From: Bacteroidota bacterium | Lineage (GTDB): Bacteria; Bacteroidota; Bacteroidia; Bacteroidales; UBA4417 | Length of the DNA stretch: 32,220 nt | Reading direction: 5' to 3' | Assembly: GCA_022711175.1 (NCBI GenBank) | Contig: JAKLFM010000035.1 | Coordinates: 1 to 32,220, forward strand | Translations under genes and position numbers: made by a program | The notes under the pieces: generated by a model | Databases searched by the model: none | Seen by the model: only the letters and a program-made list of their open reading frames with translations | What the model was told of the DNA's origin: nothing | Shown: piece after piece, positions 25,401 through 32,220 of the stretch | How positions within the stretch are numbered: the first letter of the stretch is position 1 | Layout of the letters: each line of letters opens with the position of its first letter

Positions 25401-28400
25401 CCATCACCGAACTGCCACAGCCAGCTTTGTATAGTAGCCATATTCACGTATGTACTGCTGATGAATGCAGTGGTATCGCCGTTGCAGCCTGGTGTTGAAC
25501 TGAAATCAATTGCGGGTGCGCCACCGATGATCACCTGCTGCGAGGTGGTATCGCTGCAGCCATTGGCATTGGTCACAATCAGGCTCACGGTATAGGTTCC
25601 TGCAGTATTGTAAACGTGAGTTGGATTGGCCAGGGACGAAGTGTTGGCATTTCCGCTTCCGGGATCACCGAAGTTCCACAGGCGGCCAGTAATAAATGAA
25701 CCGGCGGAGGTGGAAATATCAGTAAACTGAGTCGCAGTTCCGACGCATCCGGCATCATAAACGAATGCTGCCGACGGCTGTGCGCTCACGGTGATCACAT
25801 GGCTGTATGATGCATTGCATCCGTTATTGGTCACCACACTCAGGGTAACATTGTAGTTTCCGGCCTGGTTGTAAGTATGGCTGACATTGGGTTGATTCGG
25901 GAAGTTGATGGTTTGTGTGGTACCGTCGCCGAAGTTCCATGTCCACTGGGTGATATATCCGGATGCAAACTGGGTGAGGTCGGTAAATGATACGCTCGAC
26001 TGGCTGCAAGCCGGGTTGGTGAAGCTAAAGTTCACAACCGGTGCCGGTGAAATTATCACCGGGTGGCTGATTGAGTTTGAGCATCCGGAGGTGTCGGAAA
26101 TGGTGAGTGTTACGGTGTAAGTTCCCGGACTTGTATAGGTGTGCGAGGGTGAAGCCAGCGTGCTGGTGCTGCCATCGCCAAACTGCCAGAACCAGCTTGC
26201 TATGGTGTTCTGGTTCATGCCGGCATCGGGGACAAAGGTAACCGGGCTGTCTTCGCAAGCCGACTGAGCGGCAAAATCAACAAACGGTATCGGACTGATG
26301 GTGATGGTTCTGAATGCTGTATCACTGCAGCCGCTGTTGGTAAAGATGATCATCCTCACGGTGTAGTTGCCAGCAGCATTGAAGGTATGGACAGGATTCT
26401 GCAACAGGCTGATATTGTTGATGCCCGAAGCGGGATCGCCGAAGTTCCAAAGCCAACCGATTATGGTTTGTGAACCTGTTACTTGCGTGATATCGGTAAA
26501 CTGAACCGGGTTGCCGACGCAACTGCCGTTGGAGATGAAGTTGGCAACAGGAGCAGTAACTACCGTGATAATCCTTGAGAAGGTGCTGCTGCAACCGTTG
26601 CTGTTGGTAACGGTGAGCGTGGCATTGTAAGTCCCTGGCAGGGCATAAGTATGCGAAGTGTTCGGGCTATTCGGGAAGTTGATGGTTTGGGTGGTTCCGT
26701 CGCCGAAGTTCCAGAGCCACTGAGTGATATATCCCGATGGGCTGTACGAAAGGTTGAAGAAGTTCACAGCATGGCCGGTGCAATTATTGGCATTGGCATA
26801 GAACAGTGCAACCGGAGGACGGGTAACCGTGAGGGTATGGGTAACAGAACCTGAGCAACCGGCAGTATCGGTGATGGTAAGGGTTACATTGTAATTGCCG
26901 GCAGCGGCATAGGAGTGTTGTGTATTGCGTCCTGAGCCGGTATTGCCGTCGCCAAAGTTCCAGGAGTACGAGGCAATGGCGTTGATGTCAATCACAGTAG
27001 TATCGGCCCAGAAGTAAGTGGGTGAACCTACACAACCTGCACTGCTGGTAAATTCGGCAATTGGAGCGGGATTGATGTAAAGTGTCTTTATGGCGGTGTC
27101 GCTGCAACCGTTGAAATTCGTAGCGATTAGCGTCACGGTGTAATATCCCGGGTTGGCATAGGTATGAGCAGGATCTTCCAGTATTGAGTTGTTATTGATA
27201 CCCGATGTTGGGTCACCGAAATCCCATAGCCAGCTTACCACATTGCCACCATTGTTATTCGACGAGAGGTTATAGAATTGCGTTGAACCATCTTCACATG
27301 CTGCTTCGTACCTGAAATCGGCGATAGGTTTCTCGGTCACTGTCACTATTAAGGTGATAGAATCGCGGCAGCCCACTGAATTGGTAACTTTCAGGGTAAC
27401 CGGGTAATTGCCCGGGGCCGCATACATGTGTGAAGTATTGGGAGTTGCAGGGAAGAGGAATGTCTGAACAGGTGAGCCATCACCAAAATTCCAATCCCAG
27501 CGTTCAAGATAACCTTGTCCAGGCGGATTTGTACACAGATCGGTGAAATAAACAGGGGTATTCAGGCAATCAGGAGTAGAATAGCTAAAGAATGCAACCG
27601 GGTGAGGCCTGACTTCCACCGGATGACTTACTGTATAGGTACAACCATTGGTATCACGTACAAACAAAGTAACGGTATAGGTACCCGGTGCCGGGAACAC
27701 ATGCGGTTCGCTGCCGCAGCCGGGCGAGTTGCACGACCACCAGGTGCCATCACCGAAGTTCCACAGGAAGTAACTGGTAGCCATGATATAATCTCCGGTC
27801 AGGTAGAAGTAAGTACTGTCTTCAGCACAGGCAGTGTTGGTGGTGAAGTCAATGACCGGTGCGGGATTAACTCCGATCACGGCAACACCAGTGAGATTTG
27901 CCGGTGGTGCAGGACAGTGTGCATCATTCAGCGAGATGATGGTATAATTGTTAGTTCCGGGAGGTGGTGTAACATAATAGTCGAAATCGGTCAGCATAAT
28001 GTTGGTTAGCGTCGTAGATGTGATGCCATTGCTGAATGTAAGCGTAAACGGAGCCGAGCCATACAGGTGGAAATGCAGCATCACCGAATCACCCTCACAA
28101 AGCAATCCCTGTCCGCTGATCGATCCTCCCGGCAAGGGGTAGATGGTGATATTCATGGCATCAACTACAACCTCCGTACACGGCAGCATACTTGTTGCAG
28201 TAAGTGTTAGTGTAATGATGCCCAGTTCGCCCGAGGCCGGAATATAAATCGGGTTGAGGGTGTTATCATCCAGTAATGTGCCAAGCCCATTATGAGTCCA
28301 TTGTAAGGTGCTGTAATATTGAGCAGTAGCGCCTGTTATGGTGACGGAATTATCAAGGCATGATTCTATATCAGGACCGGCCGAGGCAACAACTGTACGT

Positions 28401-31400
28401 CCTATAGTGAGTGTCATATTATCAGAAACCGTGACGCAGGGAGCAGCACTTGTACCGGTTAGTGTCAGAATAACCGAACCATTCACAATATCATTAGGCC
28501 CGGGGGTATAGATCGGATTGAGGATGTTGATATCGTCAAATGAGCCATCTCCACTGGTTGACCAGGTAATTGAGGTGTAATAGATAGCTGTGGCCGTTGT
28601 AATGGGATAACTTATTTCGGTTTCACACATGATTCCGTCGATACCGGCATCTACGACAGCCTGACGACTAATATTGAGTACCATGCTGCTGCTCGAATCG
28701 GCGCAAGGTACGATGCCGTATGCAGTCAGCGTCAGGGTTACAGATCCAGCTGCAATATCGGCAGCACTCGGCTGGTAATCAGGATTCAGGATGGCAGGAT
28801 TGCTGAAGGTACCGGTTCCGGAAGTTGTCCAGCCAAGCGACACATAATATTGAGCAGTGGCACCTGCGAGGGTGTAGGCAGTTTGTGTTTCACAGATCAG
28901 GTCGTCGGGTCCGGCCAAGGCTTCTGCCTGGCGGGTGATGGTAAGTGTCATCTGGTCGGATACAGTAGCGCAGGGAGCAGCACTGGTAGCGGTTAGAGTA
29001 AGGGTGACGCTTCCGGCAGCGATGTCGGCGGCACTGGGCTGGTAAACGGCATTTAGGATGGTAGGATCAACAAAAGTACCTGTCCCTGACGAAGTCCAGA
29101 GGAGGCTGGTAGCGTAAATGGCAGTAGCAGACGGCAGCGATACTGAAGGCGAAGTCTGGCAGATGGTAATATCGTTACCGGCGTCAACAATGGCCTGGCG
29201 GCTGATGGTGAGTGTCATGCTGTGGGTTGAATCACCGCAGGGGAACATTCCGTATGCGGTGAGCGAGAGTACTACGGTACCGTTGGCAATATCGGCAGCA
29301 TCGGGGGTATAGACAGGGTTCAGCAGGGTAGGATCATCAAAGGTGCCTGTACCCGACGAAGTCCACAACAGCGAAGTATAGCTTCCTGCAGTAGCGGCAG
29401 CAAGCGGGTAGGAACCTGCAGTTTCACAGATGATATCATCGGGACCGGCGTAGGCAAGCGCCTGGCTGGTGATCAGCAGAGTCATCTGGTCAACGGCATC
29501 CACACAGGGAGCAGCGCTGGCACCTGTGAGGGTGAGGACAACGCTTCCGGCGGCAATATCGGCTGCGCTGGGCTGGTAAACGGCATTGAGGATGGTAGGA
29601 TCAACGAAGAAACCTGTTCCAGATGATGTCCAAAGCAGGCTGGTAGCGTAAATGGCAGTAGCCGAAGGCAGCGATACCGAAGGTGATGTCTGGCAGATGG
29701 TGATATCGGCGCCTGCGTCCACAAGAGCCTGGCGGCTGATATTCAGTGTCATGCTGTGGGTTGAATCGGCGCAGGGGAACAGTCCGAAGGCAGTGAGTGA
29801 GAGGGTGACGGAACCATTGGCAATGTCGGCAGCATCGGGAGTATAGACAGGGTTCAGCAGGGTAGGATCGTCGAAGGTACCAGTGCCCGAGGTTGCCCAC
29901 AAAAGCGAGGTGTAGCTTCCTGCGGTAGCAGCGGCAAGCGGGTAAGAACCTGCTGTTTCGCAGATGATATCGTCAGGTCCTGCAAAAGCAAGGGCCTGGC
30001 TGGTGATCAGCAGAGTCATCTGGTCAACGGCATCCACACAGGGAGCAGCGCTGGTGCCTGTGAGGGTGAGTACAACGCTTCCGGCAGCAATATCGGCGGC
30101 ACTGGGCTGGTAAACGGCATTGAGCAGTGTAGGATCAACAAAGGTTCCTGTACCTGATGATGTCCACAACAGGCTGGTAGCATATGTGGCTGTAGCCGAA
30201 GGCAGCGGCACCGAAGGTGAAGTCTGGCAGATGGTGATATCGTTACCGGCGTCAACAATGGCCTGGCGGCTGATATCCAACGTCACTGACGACTGCACGT
30301 CAGGACAGTTCAGGTTTCCGTAAGCCGTAAGTGTAAGCGTTACTGTTCCATTGGTGATATCATTTGCACCGGGGGTATAATCAGGATTAAGGATAAACGT
30401 ATTACTGAATGTTCCGTCACCGGTTGTTGTCCATTCAAGAGAGGCATAATTTGATGCAGTGGCATTTGCCAATGTCAACAGGGATTGTGTTTCGCAAATC
30501 AGCTCATCAGTCCCTGCAAAAGCGAGAGCCGGTTGAGCAACATTTATTTGAACGATATCGGCAGTAGAACTACAAACTCCATTGGAGATGGTCCATCCAA
30601 ATTCGTAAGTTCCTTCAATCAAATCCGTTATTGAAGTGAACGGATCATTGACATTGGTTATGGTTGCAATTGACGGACCACTTATCTGTGACCAGATTCC
30701 AGATCCGGAAGCTGGTGCATTGGCTGCCATTATTGCCGACGCAGGAACTGTTGAGCAGATATCCTGATCAGGGCCGGCATCAGCAACTGTCGGGAGTTCA
30801 TAGTTGGTTACTGTAACCTGATCGGTAGTGGTACAGGTCTGATTCGTAATCGTGTATTCAAACACATATGGAATAAGGCTTGCTATCACACCTGATGCTG
30901 TTGCATTCGGCGAATTGGCCGGAGCTATCACCGGTACAACCGGGCCGCTAACAAAAGTCCAGTTACCAGTACCGGGAGTAGGATCGTTTCCAATCAGATT
31001 AATGGCTGTAGCATCGCAGATATCCTGGTCTAAGCCTGCGTTAGCAATAATCAGTTGATCTACAATAATAAATATGGTATCATTGGTACATGCTACACCC
31101 GGAATTCCTGCATCACAAATACTCACAATCACCCTGTCGGTTCCGAAGTATCCAGCGTTCGGTGAATAGGTGAAATCTCCGGTTGCATTCAGGACAATTG
31201 TTCCGTTAAATGGTCCGTCGACAGGTGTTGTAACAAGGGTCAAAGCTGTTCCATCGGGGTCAAAATCACCATTGAACACAGTTCCTGTATAGGTAGTTTC
31301 CTGGCAAAGCTGAATGTTTTCGTTTAACGTCACAGGAGGATCATTCACTGACAGTATGGTGATATAAACGATTGCCGTGTCGCAGTCATTGTCAGCGTCA

Positions 31401-32220
31401 CATATCTGGTAAATGAACGTATCATTTCCTGAATATCCGGGATTAGGTGTGTAGGTGATAAGGTCATCGGTAGGATCGGCAGGTGTGCCGCCATCGTTAA
31501 CAGTAGCGGTTCCGTTTGCAGGAGGTATTACCACTGTAATAGCTGATGCTGAAGGCCCGTCACAGTTCCAGCTGTCATTAATCAGTACATCAATCACAAC
31601 AGGAGTATCTTCATTGGTCGTTGCGTAATCGGCGTTGGCGAGAGGTACATTGTCAGCAACGGTTATGGTGGCACTGCAGGTTGATATATTTCCGCAAAGG
31701 TCAGTCACTTCAAACTGAATTGTAATGATGTCATTGAAAACAACCGGAGCTATGATTGTTCCTGCAACTGGTGTTTGAGTAATCGATGCAATTCCGCAAT
31801 TGTCTGAAGTAACCAAAGCTCCCAGAAAATCAGGAATTATTATCTCGCAGTTACTGTTAGCAGTCATAACGACATCTGGCGGACAGGTTGTGATCAGCGG
31901 CGGAATATCGTCGTTGACGGTGATGAGTTGTGCGCAGGTGGAGGTGTTACCGCAGGCATCGGTGGCCATATAGGTACGTGTGATGACGGTCGGGCAGGTG
32001 TTACCGTCGGGTACATCTCCCACATGGGTGATGGTGATGGTACCGTTGCAGTTATCGGAAGCGGTGACCAGGGAGATATCAGCGGCAGGTACCTCGGACA
32101 TGCAAGCCACGGAGATGTCGGCGGGGCATGTAATGAGGGGATCAATATCGTCGTTGACGGTGATGAGTTGTGCGCAGGTGGAGGTGTTACCGCAGGCATC
32201 GGTGGCCATATAGGTACGTG
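22097..32220 (-). CDS. Giant T9SS type B surface protein with HYR, 89-residue and PKD repeats (partial, N-terminus outside window)
   Basis: At least 3373 codons are visible; the frame runs off the right edge (RTY before the first Met), so the N-terminus and signal peptide are missing. Counting from the Met at 32209: two HYR-type repeats (1-187), two cadherin/Ig-like domains of the DTFIYQICD type (188-385), two AGxDQDIC modules (386-558), nine 89-residue units (561-1357), one Ig-like linker, then about 21 PKD domains with WNFGDG/WNFGDP motifs (about 1447-3245). The last 111 residues, from YTGLWVPNAFAP to the end, match the gliding-associated / T9SS type B sorting domain. It should be exported by T9SS and act as an adhesin or matrix protein. 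No enzyme domain is seen. Its stop lies near a repeat-rich spacer. Confidence 0.93.
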   Translation of the reverse strand, partial: RTYMATDACGNTSTCAQLITVNDDIDPLITCPADISVACMSEVPAADISLVTASDNCNGTITITHVGDVPDGNTCPTVITRTYMATDACGNTSTCAQLITVNDDIPPLITTCPPDVVMTANSNCEIIIPDFLGALVTSDNCGIASITQTPVAGTIIAPVVFNDIITIQFEVTDLCGNISTCSATITVADNVPLANADYATTNEDTPVVIDVLINDSWNCDGPSASAITVVIPPANGTATVNDGGTPADPTDDLITYTPNPGYSGNDTFIYQICDADNDCDTAIVYITILSVNDPPVTLNENIQLCQETTYTGTVFNGDFDPDGTALTLVTTPVDGPFNGTIVLNATGDFTYSPNAGYFGTDRVIVSICDAGIPGVACTNDTIFIIVDQLIIANAGLDQDICDATAINLIGNDPTPGTGNWTFVSGPVVPVIAPANSPNATASGVIASLIPYVFEYTITNQTCTTTDQVTVTNYELPTVADAGPDQDICSTVPASAIMAANAPASGSGIWSQISGPSIATITNVNDPFTSITDLIEGTYEFGWTISNGVCSSTADIVQINVAQPALAFAGTDELICETQSLLTLANATASNYASLEWTTTGDGTFSNTFILNPDYTPGANDITNGTVTLTLTAYGNLNCPDVQSSVTLDISRQAIVDAGNDITICQTSPSVPLPSATATYATSLLWTSSGTGTFVDPTLLNAVYQPSAADIAAGSVVLTLTGTSAAPCVDAVDQMTLLITSQALAFAGPDDIICETAGSYPLAAATAGSYTSLLWATSGTGTFDDPTLLNPVYTPDAADIANGSVTLSLTAFGLFPCADSTHSMTLNISRQALVDAGADITICQTSPSVSLPSATAIYATSLLWTSSGTGFFVDPTILNAVYQPSAADIAAGSVVLTLTGASAAPCVDAVDQMTLLITSQALAYAGPDDIICETAGSYPLAAATAGSYTSLLWTSSGTGTFDDPTLLNPVYTPDAADIANGTVVLSLTAYGMFPCGDSTHSMTLTISRQAIVDAGNDITICQTSPSVSLPSATAIYATSLLWTSSGTGTFVDPTILNAVYQPSAADIAAGSVTLTLTATSAAPCATVSDQMTLTITRQAEALAGPDDLICETQTAYTLAGATAQYYVSLGWTTSGTGTFSNPAILNPDYQPSAADIAAGSVTLTLTAYGIVPCADSSSSMVLNISRQAVVDAGIDGIMCETEISYPITTATAIYYTSITWSTSGDGSFDDINILNPIYTPGPNDIVNGSVILTLTGTSAAPCVTVSDNMTLTIGRTVVASAGPDIESCLDNSVTITGATAQYYSTLQWTHNGLGTLLDDNTLNPIYIPASGELGIITLTLTATSMLPCTEVVVDAMNITIYPLPGGSISGQGLLCEGDSVMLHFHLYGSAPFTLTFSNGITSTTLTNIMLTDFDYYVTPPPGTNNYTIISLNDAHCPAPPANLTGVAVIGVNPAPVIDFTTNTACAEDSTYFYLTGDYIMATSYFLWNFGDGTWWSCNSPGCGSEPHVFPAPGTYTVTLFVRDTNGCTYTVSHPVEVRPHPVAFFSYSTPDCLNTPVYFTDLCTNPPGQGYLERWDWNFGDGSPVQTFLFPATPNTSHMYAAPGNYPVTLKVTNSVGCRDSITLIVTVTEKPIADFRYEAACEDGSTQFYNLSSNNNGGNVVSWLWDFGDPTSGINNNSILEDPAHTYANPGYYTVTLIATNFNGCSDTAIKTLYINPAPIAEFTSSAGCVGSPTYFWADTTVIDINAIASYSWNFGDGNTGSGRNTQHSYAAAGNYNVTLTITDTAGCSGSVTHTLTVTRPPVALFYANANNCTGHAVNFFNLSYSPSGYITQWLWNFGDGTTQTINFPNSPNTSHTYALPGTYNATLTVTNSNGCSSTFSRIITVVTAPVANFISNGSCVGNPVQFTDITQVTGSQTIIGWLWNFGDPASGINNISLLQNPVHTFNAAGNYTVRMIIFTNSGCSDTAFRTITISPIPFVDFAAQSACEDSPVTFVPDAGMNQNTIASWFWQFGDGSTSTLASPSHTYTSPGTYTVTLTISDTSGCSNSISHPVIISPAPVVNFSFTNPACSQSSVSFTDLTQFASGYITQWTWNFGDGTTQTINFPNQPNVSHTYNQAGNYNVTLSVVTNNGCNASYSHVITVSAQPSAAFVYDAGCVGTATQFTDISTSAGSFITGRLWNFGDPGSGNANTSSLANPTHVYNTAGTYTVSLIVTNANGCSDTTSQQVIIGGAPAIDFSSTPGCNGDTTAFISSTYVNMATIQSWLWQFGDGSTSTLPDPIHIYAQPGVYSVTLTITDISGCIATLSKPVTITPAPAASFAVSAPGCQNSAITFTDLSSGNGGNITMWHWNFGDGHDTTYTAFAPTITHTYAQAATFNVKLTVYTQSGCENTYQQNISISPSPVAGFAYQNTCEGDATQFTDQTTTTGGIVITGWLWNFGDPASGAANTSTLSNPVHTFSAAGTYQVVLFATNASGCTDSIMIPVVINPEPGVDFITGPVTCDGSPVEFFTDTTLTNIATVQSFDWDFGDGSVHSNLQNPVHTYANPGTYTVTLTIVDVSGCHNAVSHTVTVTEGPMSAFVYQQACMGEATQFTDQSSAPAGSTIVGWHWDFGVNGVLSDTSNLQNPEFTYTLPGLYTVSLTTTTDNGCSNTITQPVQIWSTPAAAFAFATTPCSNGTVQFQDQSTATQAVVTSWLWEFEPYQYSTLQHPSYTYFKVDTCYQVKLIITDSHGCSDTIVQQVCVPAAFAVEFTAQNTCAGSATQFTSQLVAPANDIINSYQWNFGDPASGSANSSSAANPSHIFSQPGFYTVTLNTTDIYGCSSTYILNITVNALPVAAFTTEVEECDNTVTFTSTSLGVAAPVASCTWLFGDGTSQTIAAPVNTVVHTYAAGGTYSVTLTVTDENGCTNTVTQEILINPCLVAAMMLPDTLTCQNYSLTFSDRSTGGAGITGWQWTWGDGSIPTIYTTYLPTVTHTYTQPGQYWVSLKVTSLVNDTLISDSTAMKITVFASPLAGFMTDKQCFGDKTAFMDTTNTNGALWVSYAWNFGDPLSVNDLSEERNPTYTYGSVGQFDASLIVTNQFGCADTATRQVTIFGLPDAAFDNSVACQGQPTYFFDHSQGSISPITHWGWIIDESQQQIGWLTGAAPSFTFDETGNYQVLLTVADSNGCIDTVSHAVGVFPTPVSAFGLEKDFENVQGQVHFINGSLNADQYYWDFGNGQTSAGESPVVQYDLDGDYLVQLFAYNKYGCIDSTSFLYKMMYTGLWVPNAFAPSGPVEQTRLWKPVGINLAYYRAEIYNRWDALIWSSESLDDKGAPAEGWDGTYKQVPCQQGIYVWKITAIFRDGKIWRNKDVGDHTNMPEQTSGTITLIR
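22460..27871 (-). repeat. Array of about 21 PKD domains with a three-domain superperiod
   Basis: Counting W-x-FGD-like motifs gives about 21 units of 80-95 residues. Types alternate: a long FGDGTTQ/SPV unit, then an FGDPASG unit, then an FGDGSTS unit. Four successive triads are visible (units 2-4, 5-7, 8-10, 11-13), about 770-780 bp per triad. The last units are more degraded (FEPYQYS, WIIDESQQQ). Confidence 0.85.
28139..30529 (-). repeat. Nine tandem 89-residue (267-bp) repeats with a 534-bp higher-order unit
   Basis: Unit length is 89 residues in units 2-8. Two alternating types (ITICQTSPSV... and IICETAGSY...) make 178-residue pairs; units 2-3, 4-5 and 6-7 (about 28664-30265) are the most alike. 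At the DNA level 29467-29520 and 30001-30054 are identical over 54 nt, exactly 534 nt apart. Confidence 0.9.
31904..32220 (-). repeat. HYR-type tandem repeat, 240-bp period, reaching the window edge
   Basis: 31904-31980 and 32144-32220 are identical over 77 nt, 240 nt apart, corresponding to 80-residue units containing MATDACGNTSTCAQLITVND. The second copy is cut by the window edge, so more copies probably follow. Confidence 0.9.

Noticed and set aside
27515..28009. 164-codon plus-strand ORF within the giant gene
   Set aside because: Antisense shadow of PKD-repeat DNA; repeats with biased codons readily leave long open antisense frames.
28139..30529. Regularly spaced repeats that might look like a CRISPR array
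   Set aside because: The units are 267/534 nt, lie within one open reading frame, and have no short repeat-spacer pattern.

Overview
The window looks like a chromosomal contig of an uncultured member of the Bacteroidota, probably from the Bacteroidales side of the phylum. The evidence is a gliding-type ABC gene pair (gldF/gldG with a DUF4340 partner), a giant surface protein ending in a type IX secretion (T9SS) type B sorting domain, TAnnTTTG-type -7 promoter boxes, several start sites with weak or no Shine-Dalgarno sequence, and gene families typical of the phylum. Both ends lie in repetitive DNA. The left end is inside an IS1634-type transposase gene. The right end is inside a 77-bp perfect repeat of the giant gene. 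The window may therefore be a whole contig that broke at repeats.

Layout. 1-415: N-terminal part of a transposase (minus strand, runs off the edge). 571-1936: a small cupin gene facing a UDP-GlcNAc C4-epimerase gene. 1991-5621: gldF-gldG-DUF4340 operon (minus). 5889-6671: a DUF62/SAM hydrolase-fold gene with a divergent catalytic triad. 6968-16587: housekeeping genes with a strong purine theme: phoH, purC, a SirB1-like gene, a nucleoside phosphorylase, an M16 peptidase overlapping an O-methyltransferase, purE, hpt, a double-headed adenylate kinase and obgE. 16610-18361: a small molybdenum/tungsten-flavoured cluster (DUF364, stand-alone ModE-type winged helix, MobB-like P-loop protein). 18376-20302: two paralogous outer-membrane beta-barrel genes separated by a strong terminator. 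20377-21807: a Tat-exported GH109-type glycosidase/oxidoreductase. 22097-32220: at least 3373 codons of a giant T9SS-exported repeat protein, N-terminus outside the window.

How the parts relate. PurC and PurE act in de novo purine synthesis, Hpt and the nucleoside phosphorylase in salvage, and Adk balances adenylates, so about 6 kb is devoted to nucleotide metabolism. GldF/GldG and the giant adhesin both belong to the gliding/T9SS world of Bacteroidota, although they are far apart here. The wbpP-like epimerase makes UDP-GalNAc for surface glycans; the GH109 enzyme is of a family that removes alpha-GalNAc.

The most unusual items are: the fused double adenylate kinase, whose second half has lost two acidic active-site residues; a family of 7-nt-period (heptad) intergenic repeats, two of which run up to the start codons of phoH and obgE; the nested inverted structure in front of obgE; the Mo/W-type mini-cluster; and the higher-order repeat architecture of the giant protein. 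No rRNA, tRNA or CRISPR array was recognised.
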